From NCBI GenBank assembly GCA_013204125.1, contig JABMOP010000038.1, positions 1 to 11,341 on the forward strand: a DNA stretch of 11,341 bases, read 5' to 3'. This DNA comes from Rhodospirillales bacterium (GTDB lineage Bacteria > Pseudomonadota > Alphaproteobacteria > Rhodospirillales > UBA2165). Positions 1 through 7,668 of the stretch are shown here, one piece after another. The notes under the pieces were generated by a model. The model had not been told where the DNA came from. It did no database searches and saw only the letters and a program-made list of their open reading frames with translations. The first letter of the stretch is position 1; each line of letters starts with the position of its first letter. Position numbers and translations under genes: made by a program.

Positions 1-1
1 C

Positions 2-76
2 CATCTCACCCGCCGTAACATGTTCAAGAAAGACCGATCAGCCGCCTTGACCGAATGGCGCCAGTTGGCGGCCTGA
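2..76 (+). CDS. C-terminal end of an unidentified protein (partial, start outside window)
   Basis: Frame 2 is open from the window edge to a TGA at 74-76 and gives 24 residues ending RQLAA. The basic, amphipathic tail (TRRNMFKKDR...) looks like a natural C-terminus rather than random sequence, and the position just before a convergent putA is what a real gene end would give. I do not recognise the family, and 24 residues are too few to assign one. It could be a chance open frame. Confidence 0.4.
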   Translation, partial: HLTRRNMFKKDRSAALTEWRQLAA

Positions 77-100
77 ATTCATGTTAACTGGAAATTCGGC

Positions 101-139
101 GGCTGGTGCGCTTTGGTCTGACAGTAGCCGATACCAGCC
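101..139. other. Inverted repeat between convergent genes
   Basis: GGCTGGT (101-107) is matched by its exact complement ACCAGCC (133-139) around a 25-base loop. It lies between the plus-strand gene end and the putA stop, where a bidirectional terminator would sit. No T-run follows on either strand, so intrinsic terminator function is doubtful. Confidence 0.25.
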
Positions 140-208
140 AGTTGACGTGACAACGCCATATTTCTTGACCACCAATTCCCCGTAAAAAATTGCAATAACC
201 GCTTAGCT

Positions 209-3200
209 TCAATCATTGCCAGATTGCGACAACAACACGGCATTTCCACCGATTGCCGAAGTATTTATAGTGAGTGTCCGCTCCACCGCGAACCGTTGGA
301 GATATCTGGAACCCCCGGCCTTTGGGCCAGTGCCGGAAAGGCCTTCGCCGCCAAAAGGCTGCACGCCGACGACAGCGCCGATCATGTTGCGGTTAACATA
401 GGTATTCCCGACTTTTAGCCGATCGTGCAAATATTCGACAAACCTATCAATACGGCTATGTATACCGAGTGTTAGACCAAATCCCGTACCATTGACCGCC
501 TCGATCACTTGATCGATCTCGTCAACCCGGTAGCGGACAATATGAAGAATGGGGCCGAATATCTCACGTTCCAATTGCCGGATGTCATCCAGCAGGTATA
601 TTCGGGGCGCGAAGAAGTTGTCGGCCTCCTCCTCGCTTCTGCTATCCGATTTAAATAAAAGGGTTGCGATCTTATCCATCTGACCGGCATGGGCCAGTAA
701 ATTTTTCTTGGCTTTCTGATCGATGACGGGGCCGACATCGGTTGATAGGTGCGCCGGGTCGCCGACAATCAATTCAGCCGCCGCGCCACAAAGCATATTG
801 ATGGTTTCATCGGCAATATCGTCTTGAATTAACAAGATGCGCAACGATGAGCAGCGCTGACCGGCGCTTTGAAAGCTAGACGTAAGCACATCATCAACGA
901 CTTGTTCCGGCAAGGCGGTTGAATCGACAATCATCGCGTTAATGCCACCGGTTTCGGCAATAAAAGCAACAATTGGGCCGACCCGTTCCGCCAGAGTGCG
1001 GTTGATGATTTTTGCCGTTTCGAAGGAACCCGTAAAGGCCACGCCTGCAATTCTCGAATCGACGGTCAAACGTGCACCAACTCGGCTCCCTTCACCAGGC
1101 ATTAAATGCAACACTTCTTCCGGCAAGCCCGCTTCAAAAAATAATTCGACAGCGCGCCGGGCGATACGAGGTGTCAACTCAGCCGGCTTGGCAATAACGC
1201 AGTTACCAGCGGCCAGGGCAGCCGAGACCTGACCGGTGAAAATCGCCAATGGAAAATTCCATGGGCTGATACAGGCGAAGACGCCGCGGCCATGGAGGGA
1301 GACCTGATTGCTCTCGCCTGTCGGTCCCGGCAATTGTTCAGGAACCTGAAATTGGCGACGGGCCTCCGCCGCGTAGTAATGGAGAAAATCCACAGCCTCG
1401 CGAACTTCGGAAACCGAATCTGCAATGGTCTTTCCCGCCTCTTTTATACATAGGGCGACGAGCTCATTGCGGTTTTCCTCCATCAAATTGGCGCATTGAT
1501 CCAGGATTTCGGTACGCTTTGCGACCGGCGTGCGATCCCATTCACCGGCAGCATTCGATGCCGCGTTCAGCGCCCTTTCAATCTCGTCATCGCCGGACCA
1601 AGGGACGTCACCGACCGTGAGCGTAAATTTTCTGATGGCTTCATTTAATCGGTAAATTTCAATTGGATCGGTCAAATCCAACCCGGCAGAATTCAGTCGA
1701 TCCTGAGCAAATAAATCCCTCGGACAAGGAATGCGAGGATTTGGAATTTGATCTCTAGACGTCAATGTTCTGATTGGGCTGGCGACAACCTCTCTGATGG
1801 GTAATGTGTCGTCGGCCAGACGATTAACGAAGGACGTATTTACGCCATTCTCAAGGAGCCGACGCACCAAATAAGCAAGTAGATCCTTATGCCCGCCCAC
1901 CGGCGCATAGACTCGACAGGAATAGTTGCTGTCTGGGTTTTGAAGAAGTTTTCCATAGAGCGATTCGCCCATGCCATGGAGTCGTTGGAATTCAAATTTC
2001 CGGTGGGCACCAGCAATTTCGTCAACGGCGGCCAATGTATGAGCGTTGTGAGTTGCGAACTGGGGATAGAGGCAGTCAGTGTTTTTTAAAATTTTTTGAG
2101 CGCACACCAGATAGGAAACATCCGTCGCTTCCTTTCGCGTAAAAACCGGATATCCGGTTAGACCTTCGACTTGCCCGCGCTTTATTTCGGCATCCCAATA
2201 AGCGCCTTTTACCAGCCGGACCATTAGCCGACGGTGAGTTCGACCGGCTAACTCGGCCAACCAATCGATCTGATACAGAGCCCCTTTCAGGTAAGCCTGG
2301 ACAACAACTCCCAGTCCATTCCAGTCGGAAAGGCGTTGATCACCCGCTATGCTCTCCAAAATATCCAGGGACAATTCAAGTCTGTTGGCTTCTTCCGCAT
2401 CAATGCAGAGACTAATCCCAGCATTTCGAGCTTCCTCGGCGAGAGCAAGTATCCTCGGTGTCAGTTCGCGAAGCACGCGGTCACGCTGCGAATATTCATA
2501 CCGGGGATGTAAGGCTGACAATTTAACCGAAATACCCGGCCGGTCGTACAAAGTTGCGTCGCCGTTAACTCCTTTCAGGGTGCGGATCGCATCCCGGTAG
2601 GCATCAAAATATCGCTCCGCCTGCACCGCTGTGCGCGCAGCTTCTCCCAGCATATCGAAAGTATAACGATATTTCACATTCGCCACCTCAGCAGAGCGTT
2701 TCAAGGCGGTGGCGATGGTTTCACCCATGACAAATTGATTGCCTATCACGTGCATGGCGTGAGTTAGCGCTTGGCGGATCATGGGCTCGCCGGATCTGGC
2801 TACAAGAGCCTCGAGGAATGATTCAATGTCGTGCACGTCCTCGGTTTGCCACTGCACGACGCTACCTGTCAGCATGAGTGCCCAGGTCGACGCATTTACA
2901 AACAGGGAATCGGAGTGACCTAGATGCTTTGCCCAATCATGCCCGGCAATTTTATCGCGGATGAGTAATTCCGCAGTTGATTTGTCCGGAACCCGTAAGA
3001 GCGACTCCGCCAGACACATCAAGGTGACACCTTCTTTCGTGGATAAATCGTATTCCAGAAGAAAGCTGTCCAATCCGATCTTCTTTCGCCGATTGGCGCG
3101 CACATGCTCCACCAAAAGACGCGCCTGATTTGATATCCGGGATTCCTCCGCTGAAGAAATCTCAATGACATTCAGAAGATTTTTGACGGCCGCGCTTTCG

Positions 3201-3271
3201 TCAATCTTGTAAGCCGCTTGAATTTGCAACCGGACATCGACCGTGTCGGGCAACATTGTGCTTATCATCAT
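209..3271 (-). CDS. putA: PutA: bifunctional proline dehydrogenase / P5C dehydrogenase
   Basis: This 1020-residue enzyme oxidises proline to pyrroline-5-carboxylate with FAD, then P5C (glutamate semialdehyde) to glutamate with NAD, passing the intermediate inside the protein. The N-terminal alpha-helical arm (about 1-160) has no ribbon-helix-helix, so this is the non-repressor, short PutA class. The PRODH barrel (about 165-490) shows VKGAYWDAEIKRG (354-366), RLHGMGESLYG (430-440) and the flavin/proline-site stretch RRLLENGVNTSFVN (470-483). The ALDH half (about 530-1005) shows SPWNFPLA (Asn672), IAETGG (Glu773) and AGQRCSSLR (catalytic Cys807). There is no extra C-terminal domain. Start: ATG at 3271 (a second ATG follows at once) with a weak GGGG Shine-Dalgarno 5 bases upstream. 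All key residues are present, so it should be functional. Its regulator is not in the window; a dyad lies just upstream. Confidence 0.97.
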   Translation of the reverse strand: MMISTMLPDTVDVRLQIQAAYKIDESAAVKNLLNVIEISSAEESRISNQARLLVEHVRANRRKKIGLDSFLLEYDLSTKEGVTLMCLAESLLRVPDKSTAELLIRDKIAGHDWAKHLGHSDSLFVNASTWALMLTGSVVQWQTEDVHDIESFLEALVARSGEPMIRQALTHAMHVIGNQFVMGETIATALKRSAEVANVKYRYTFDMLGEAARTAVQAERYFDAYRDAIRTLKGVNGDATLYDRPGISVKLSALHPRYEYSQRDRVLRELTPRILALAEEARNAGISLCIDAEEANRLELSLDILESIAGDQRLSDWNGLGVVVQAYLKGALYQIDWLAELAGRTHRRLMVRLVKGAYWDAEIKRGQVEGLTGYPVFTRKEATDVSYLVCAQKILKNTDCLYPQFATHNAHTLAAVDEIAGAHRKFEFQRLHGMGESLYGKLLQNPDSNYSCRVYAPVGGHKDLLAYLVRRLLENGVNTSFVNRLADDTLPIREVVASPIRTLTSRDQIPNPRIPCPRDLFAQDRLNSAGLDLTDPIEIYRLNEAIRKFTLTVGDVPWSGDDEIERALNAASNAAGEWDRTPVAKRTEILDQCANLMEENRNELVALCIKEAGKTIADSVSEVREAVDFLHYYAAEARRQFQVPEQLPGPTGESNQVSLHGRGVFACISPWNFPLAIFTGQVSAALAAGNCVIAKPAELTPRIARRAVELFFEAGLPEEVLHLMPGEGSRVGARLTVDSRIAGVAFTGSFETAKIINRTLAERVGPIVAFIAETGGINAMIVDSTALPEQVVDDVLTSSFQSAGQRCSSLRILLIQDDIADETINMLCGAAAELIVGDPAHLSTDVGPVIDQKAKKNLLAHAGQMDKIATLLFKSDSRSEEEADNFFAPRIYLLDDIRQLEREIFGPILHIVRYRVDEIDQVIEAVNGTGFGLTLGIHSRIDRFVEYLHDRLKVGNTYVNRNMIGAVVGVQPFGGEGLSGTGPKAGGSRYLQRFAVERTLTINTSAIGGNAVLLSQSGND

Positions 3272-3280
3272 CAGGACCCC

Positions 3281-3300
3281 ACTTGATTATTCAAACAAGT
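3281..3300. promoter_or_regulatory. 20-bp interrupted palindrome upstream of putA (operator candidate)
   Basis: ACTTG (3281-3285) and CAAGT (3296-3300) are perfect inverted arms around an AT-rich centre that holds a second nested dyad, TTGATTATTCAA (3283-3294). It ends 10 bases before the putA start. An AT-rich dyad here is compatible with an Lrp/AsnC-type regulator such as those controlling putA in many proteobacteria, but no regulator gene is visible, and the short arms could be chance. Confidence 0.3.
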
Positions 3301-3616
3301 CCGATCCTCGGTCTAAAATTTATCTGACTTTCCCAGATGACCTTTAAATCGACATGGATCGTACCCAAAATCCATCGCCATTGGAATAGTTTCCGCGCCG
3401 TCGCCGTCTGACAGGCGTTGTCAGGGGAAACTTACTCGAATTGCAGTAGCTCCGGAGTCATTTCATGGTGGAGCGTGAGAAGAGATGGCGTTGGATTCTG
3501 AAGTGACTGCAAAAGAACATCAAGCACTTCTCCTTCACTATCTATGAGATGTTTGTCATTCCAAGACGTTATCACGCGGACCGAAACGAAGGCCATTGAC
3601 GTGACAATTTCGTTTT
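3300..3616 (-). mobile_element. Decayed IS6-family-like transposase remnant
   Basis: The gap between putA and the aldehyde dehydrogenase has a minus-strand frame (3596 to stop 3432, 54 codons from ATG) containing VIT...KH...DSEGEVLDVLLQS. That pattern resembles the core of IS6-type DDE transposases (VIT..G.KHWLWRAVD.EG.VLDVLVQ.RR, around the second aspartate). After one TAA stop, the same frame continues with DNACQ...ARKL (3387-3422), resembling the ENSHQ...RRRERKM stretch around the catalytic glutamate. The residues normally between these blocks are missing, the first DDE aspartate is not visible, and no terminal inverted repeats were found. The arginines of the RR motif appear as L and Q, as single base changes would give. 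This is my alignment from memory of the family. If right, it is a dead insertion-sequence scar; otherwise the 54-codon frame is an unknown small ORF without a clear ribosome-binding site. Confidence 0.5.
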
Positions 3617-3641
3617 GAGGAACGACAGGATAAAAATCTTT

Positions 3642-5144
3642 TCAGATGTCAAATTTGATGCCCTGGGCCAGCGGGAGGGCGCGGGAATAGTTCACAGTGT
3701 TGGTCGCCCGCCGCATGTAGGCTTTCCAAGCGTCCGATCCCGACTCACGCCCGCCACCAGTTTCCTTTTCGCCACCAAATGCGCCTCCAATCTCTGCGCC
3801 AGATGGTCCAATATTGACATTGGCGATGCCGCAATCGGAACCGGTGGTCGACAGGAAAGCCTCGGCCTCGCGCAGGTCGGTGGTGAAGATACTGGACGCC
3901 AGACCGTGGGGCACATCGTTATGTTGCGCGACCGCCTCTTCGAAGTCTTCGTATTTCAAGGCATAGAGGATCGGGGCAAAGGTTTCTTCGCGAACTCTGT
4001 CGGTCTGCTTCGGCATTTCGACCAGCGCGGGACGAACGTAATAAGCGTCAGGGAACGCATCCTCGTGCACTCGTTCACCGCCATGCACGATGCCACCGGC
4101 CTTTTTCGCCGCAGCGAGGGCGTTCTGCATGTGGTCATAGGCCTTGGCGTCGATCAGCGGACCGACGAGATTCGTTTCGACCATCGGATCGCCGCAGGGT
4201 ACCGACGCATAGGCTGACAAGAGCTTGGCGACCAGCGCATCGTAGATGGCAGCATGCACAATCAGCCGCCGCAATGACGTGCAACGCTGCCCGCAGGTGC
4301 CGACGGCCGAAAACAGGATGGCGCGGACCGCCATTTCCAAGTCCGCCGAAGGTGCGACGATCATCGCGTTGTTTCCGCCGAGTTCGAGAAGCGACCGACC
4401 GAAGCGCGCGGCAATGCGCGGTGCGATCTCGCGGCCCATTCGAGTCGACCCGGTCGCGCTGATCAGTGCAACATCTTTGCTGTCGACCAGCATCTCGCCG
4501 ATTTCGTGACCGCCAATTACAACCTGATGCAATCCCGCTGGCGCATCACCGCCGAAACGCTTGATGACCCTGCCAAGGAGTTGTTCGCAAGCAAGCGCAC
4601 ATAGCGGCGTTTTTTCCGACGGTTTCCAGATCACCGAGTTACCGCAAACAAACGCCAGCGCCACGTTCCAAGACCACACGGCAACCGGAAAATTGAATGC
4701 CGTAATCACTCCGGTTACTCCGAGTGGATGCCAAGTTTCTCGCATATGGTGGCCAGGCCGTTCGGAGGCGATCGTGAGACCATAGAGCTGGCGTGACAGC
4801 CCAACAGCGAAATCGCAGATATCTATCATCTCCTGAACTTCGCCAAGGCCTTCCTGATATATCTTGCCGCATTCGAGCGTCACCAGTCGACCGAGTTCCG
4901 CCTTTGCGGTGCGCAATTCGTCACCCAGCAAGCGAACAAGTTCGCCGCGGCGCGGCGCTGGCACGGTCCGCCAGGCACTGAATGCCTCCCCCGCCTGCGA
5001 AATGATAGCCGGCATATCGACGGCGTTCGCTTCGCGAACATGGGCAATCTCGTCCCCGGAAATGGGGGTCCGAACCGTCAGGCTTCCGTCCCTGACCAAT
5101 TGGGGTGAAAGATTGAGACGCTGAAATAGCTCGGCATGTTTCAT
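3642..5144 (-). CDS. amaB: Alpha-aminoadipic semialdehyde / piperideine-6-carboxylate dehydrogenase (ALDH7 family)
   Basis: A 500-residue NAD-dependent aldehyde dehydrogenase that oxidises alpha-aminoadipic semialdehyde (in equilibrium with piperideine-6-carboxylate) to 2-aminoadipate in lysine breakdown. ALDH7A1 hallmarks are clear: FNFPVAVWSWN (Asn151), WKPSEKTP (Lys174), LLELGGNN (Glu254), GTCGQRCTSLRR (nucleophile Cys288), and the very characteristic C-terminal part from AEIGGAFGGEKETGGGRESG through LPLAQGIKFDI, which closely follows animal antiquitin. The frame extends to a TTG at 5180, but ATG 5144 is preferred: it gives the family-typical start MKHAELFQRLNL and has GGGAG about 10 bases upstream. 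It lies 79 bases downstream of the saccharopine-dehydrogenase-like gene on the same strand, which fits a lysine catabolic operon. Nothing suggests damage. Betaine-aldehyde or other ALDH substrates are less likely given the signature. Confidence 0.94.
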   Translation of the reverse strand: MKHAELFQRLNLSPQLVRDGSLTVRTPISGDEIAHVREANAVDMPAIISQAGEAFSAWRTVPAPRRGELVRLLGDELRTAKAELGRLVTLECGKIYQEGLGEVQEMIDICDFAVGLSRQLYGLTIASERPGHHMRETWHPLGVTGVITAFNFPVAVWSWNVALAFVCGNSVIWKPSEKTPLCALACEQLLGRVIKRFGGDAPAGLHQVVIGGHEIGEMLVDSKDVALISATGSTRMGREIAPRIAARFGRSLLELGGNNAMIVAPSADLEMAVRAILFSAVGTCGQRCTSLRRLIVHAAIYDALVAKLLSAYASVPCGDPMVETNLVGPLIDAKAYDHMQNALAAAKKAGGIVHGGERVHEDAFPDAYYVRPALVEMPKQTDRVREETFAPILYALKYEDFEEAVAQHNDVPHGLASSIFTTDLREAEAFLSTTGSDCGIANVNIGPSGAEIGGAFGGEKETGGGRESGSDAWKAYMRRATNTVNYSRALPLAQGIKFDI

Positions 5145-5223
5145 AACAGACAGACTCCCATAGGTTTTCAAATGCGACAACGTAAGGTGGCCTCACTAGG
5201 AATCAAATTGTCCCCAATGCACG

Positions 5224-5877
5224 TCAAGGCGCGTCCGCCGTTACGTCCGCTCCTATGAAGTAACGACCGAATCTGTTGGAAAGGAAATCGTCCAACCGCA
5301 CATCCTCTTGGCGTACGAACCCTCGATCGGGGATCTTACCAGCAACGAGCAAATCACGAAGCTTAAGGTCGTCCAGGAGCAAGCGGATGACGTCGAGATG
5401 GCCGGGATAGCGCACAGCGCGGTAGTTAAGGTTGCGCACTTTTCCGGCAAGGGTTTCGTGCAGCGCTCCTCGACCGCCGGACGTGTTGAAATCTTCGTAT
5501 TTGGCCCCCGCGAGGGAGAAATGCTCACGCCCTTCAAGCGCGGTGGTTTGGCGATATTCACCGTTGATGATCGTCTCACAGGAATTGAGATATTCATTAA
5601 TCGGGCGGTCGGTGCTCCACGTCAGATTGTATTTCAGCGCATTGGTCGGGTATTTAGGCAACGCACCCACGCCCAGGTGGAAATCCTGGACGCTTGCCGC
5701 AAGCTGCTCGCTGTCGGCGGCGTCCAACACGACCACTTGGAACCCACGCTGGGCGAAACCCTTGAGCCCCTCTTCGGAGGTATCGGCGACGGTGACTGCA
5801 TAATCGCCGCCATCTGCAAGAAAACAGGGGATCATGCGTCCAATCTTGCCGCCTCCGATCAACAGGACCTTTTCCAT
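5224..5877 (-). pseudogene. Saccharopine dehydrogenase / lysine 6-dehydrogenase-like gene with two internal in-frame deletions
   Basis: The open frame encodes 217 residues, while family members usually have about 360-400. Residues 1-60 form the first half of a Rossmann fold (LLIGGGKIGRM, acidic residue Asp32). At about residue 67 the chain jumps from ASVQDF to VGALPKYPTNALKYNLTWST, a conserved motif that normally follows some 70-90 residues later. At about residue 173 it jumps from LLLDDLKL to DLLVAGKIPDRGFVRQEDV...NRFGRYF, which resembles the authentic family C-terminus; another 60-80 residues seem missing. Usually conserved positions are also altered (WSTDRPINEYLNSCE, TSGGRGALHET). A complete enzyme would oxidise lysine, or a related amine, to the semialdehyde used by the next gene. 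Start: ATG 5877 with AAGGG 8 bases upstream, rather than the GTG at 5886. The frame and ribosome-binding site are intact, so a short protein may still be made, but normal catalysis is improbable. The deletions are inferred from remembered family sequence. Confidence 0.75.
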
Positions 5878-5918
5878 GTTCTTCACCCTTCTCTGAAAAT
5901 GCCGACATAATCAGATCA

Positions 5919-7487
5919 TCATCGTAAGCCGACTTCTTCGAGCAGCGCCCGCACCTTCGCGATCGGAACACCCAGGTTGGAGCCGCCGTATTCAGGCAGG
6001 GTGGCGGCGTTGACCGCGACTACCAAGCCGTTGATGTTGAGTACGGGCCCTCCGCTGCCGCCGCCGGTCGTCTCAGCGTCGTAGATGATCGTCTCCCGGG
6101 TTGCTTGGCCGACAATGCCGCGGCTGGAGAGTGGGGCGACAAACCCTTTCTCTGCCAAACGGGCACCCACGCTCCAGAATTCTGTGTCTCCGGCCTTTTG
6201 AAGCTCTTCTACAAAGGCATCACCTGACTGGGCCAGGATAGAACGGAGGCCGGTTGGGTAACCCATGACAATAACTTCATCCCCAAGGGCGGGAGGGGCG
6301 TCGGCGAGCTTGAGGCCGCGTATCACCTCGGCGACGTCCTTAAGGCGCAAAACAGCAAGGTCGGCGACCGCACTTGCACGCACAAATTCGACTATACTGG
6401 AGGTAGCCTTACCAGGCATATAAGCGATGAACTTTATCATTATCGGCTCAATAGCTTGGCTTTTAAGGGCTTCGATATTGGCGTCATTTTCCCACGGCAG
6501 CGCCACGTGCCGATTGGTGACAAGGGCGCCGCCGTCACCGACGATAAACCCAGTTCCAGTAAACTGGCGTTCAGCCACTGGACCGTCACCTTCTAGCGAT
6601 AGTAACGGTTGGCCTGTCGGAGAGATTAACAGGCGTCTGTCTTCATCGACGATATGGCGCAGCATCCGACCGCTCGAACGTTCTCGAAACCCGTAGGCGC
6701 CCTGGAGAAACAAGACCGAGGGAGCTGACTCGGTAATTACCCGCGCGTTGGCCTTAGAGCGCTGCTCCAAAGCTGCCAGACGTTCCGCATTTGAAATCAG
6801 CCGCTGACCAAATTCCTGACGCAGCACCTTCAGGTCTTTAGGCGTTAACGCCTCATTTCGAGCGCGCGTCAATGCTCCTGCAAAGCTGTCTAGTCGAGTG
6901 GCACTAGTTTCGATTTGTTGCTGTAGCAGAACGCTTACTCGGTTTTGTTGGTAGGCCAGAGCGGCGAGAGCGGCTATCGAGAGTATTATGCCAACCCGAA
7001 AGAGACCTGTCGTTTCACGCATTAGCCGCCTAAGAATTCCGTAGACGGCTCTAAACACGCGTTTAATGATCGGCTGGCGGCTGACCCGGAGATAGGTGAG
7101 GCTGTCGCTCAACATTTCCCCGACCGTTTTGTGAAGTGGCTGACCTTCGCGGTAATGGCGAAAACGAGATAGTGGTCCGGTTTCACCAAACTCGATCATG
7201 TCCCCATGTACAAGTCTTTGGGTGGTGATGGTAACTCCGTTCACCCATATTGCTTGGCCCTTAAGGTCTTCAATTTCATAGCTATCTTCAACACGGTGAA
7301 AGCAGGCGATAAAATCGTCCCGCGGTTCGTCCGGGCGCAAATTGGAAACGCGGATGAGCCGATTGCTGCTCAGGGAGACATACAAGGTCGAGCCGCTGAG
7401 CCATGTCACCGTACCCCGGGAGCGGCCGGTCTGATGTTCAAGGGCTGCTGCCCCAACCAGCATTTCAGTGTCGCGCTCATCGTCCAT
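5919..7487 (-). CDS. FHA-like / transmembrane / trypsin-like serine protease
   Basis: 522 residues in four parts. Residues 20-112 look like a diverged FHA domain (beta-rich, YEIEDLKGQAIWVNGVTI, then LVHGDMIEFGE). A basic stretch (143-164) precedes one membrane helix (about 165-179), predicting a cytoplasmic FHA and a periplasmic C-terminus. Residues 181-250 are probably coiled coil. A trypsin/DegP-type protease domain (300-520) has a full triad: His327 in TNRHVAL, Asp376 in VADLAVLRL, Ser478 in GGGSGGPVLN. No PDZ domain follows. Start ATG 7487 has AAGGA about 7 bases upstream. It ends 32 bases before the saccharopine-dehydrogenase-like gene on the same strand, so they may be co-transcribed, although a functional link to lysine breakdown is not obvious. 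The usual FHA GR and SxxH phosphothreonine-binding residues are not clear, so the domain may bind something else. A role in envelope stress or signalling is inference. Confidence 0.88.
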   Translation of the reverse strand: MDDERDTEMLVGAAALEHQTGRSRGTVTWLSGSTLYVSLSSNRLIRVSNLRPDEPRDDFIACFHRVEDSYEIEDLKGQAIWVNGVTITTQRLVHGDMIEFGETGPLSRFRHYREGQPLHKTVGEMLSDSLTYLRVSRQPIIKRVFRAVYGILRRLMRETTGLFRVGIILSIAALAALAYQQNRVSVLLQQQIETSATRLDSFAGALTRARNEALTPKDLKVLRQEFGQRLISNAERLAALEQRSKANARVITESAPSVLFLQGAYGFRERSSGRMLRHIVDEDRRLLISPTGQPLLSLEGDGPVAERQFTGTGFIVGDGGALVTNRHVALPWENDANIEALKSQAIEPIMIKFIAYMPGKATSSIVEFVRASAVADLAVLRLKDVAEVIRGLKLADAPPALGDEVIVMGYPTGLRSILAQSGDAFVEELQKAGDTEFWSVGARLAEKGFVAPLSSRGIVGQATRETIIYDAETTGGGSGGPVLNINGLVVAVNAATLPEYGGSNLGVPIAKVRALLEEVGLR

Positions 7488-7616
7488 TGCTCATCCTTCT
7501 CTCTACAATCATGAGGTGTTGCCGATGCTCCTTGTCACCGGAGTGATCATCCAGCCGCTTCACGATTTACGCCGCCAAAAACATGGGGCGACCAGGCCTG
7601 CCTATATGATCCATAC

Positions 7617-7630
7617 GCGAGACATCTCGC
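7617..7630. promoter_or_regulatory. 14-bp near-perfect palindrome (operator candidate)
   Basis: GCGAGA and TCTCGC arms surround a 2-base centre, in the 181-base spacer between the protease start (7487) and the leucine dehydrogenase stop (7669). On the minus strand it lies about 130 bases upstream of the protease start, where an operator or terminator stem could be. No T-run follows. I see no gene in the spacer; the only Shine-Dalgarno-like start gives a 7-codon frame. Confidence 0.25.
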
Positions 7631-7668
7631 CCTCCAATCAACTTCCCTTCTCTGTCGTCAATCCAAAA

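Noticed and set aside
3432..3644. In-frame continuation of the aldehyde dehydrogenase beyond its TGA for about 69 codons (possible readthrough)
   Set aside because: The dehydrogenase ends at the normal family C-terminus (LPLAQGIKFDI), and the downstream frame is better explained as a transposase remnant. The shared frame is a one-in-three coincidence.
3610..3645. Short stem (ATCT-GAAA-AGAT on the minus strand) followed by a T-run after the aldehyde dehydrogenase, as a terminator
   Set aside because: The stem has only four A/T-rich pairs and overlaps the stop codon, too weak to call as an intrinsic terminator.
3615..4217. 200-codon plus-strand open frame
   Set aside because: It is entirely antisense to the well-recognised aldehyde dehydrogenase, has no recognisable domain and no Shine-Dalgarno. 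It is a shadow of codon bias.
5308..5910. 200-codon plus-strand open frame across the saccharopine-dehydrogenase-like gene
   Set aside because: It is antisense to a frame with clear family motifs (GGGKIG, LKYNLTWST), and its own translation resembles nothing.
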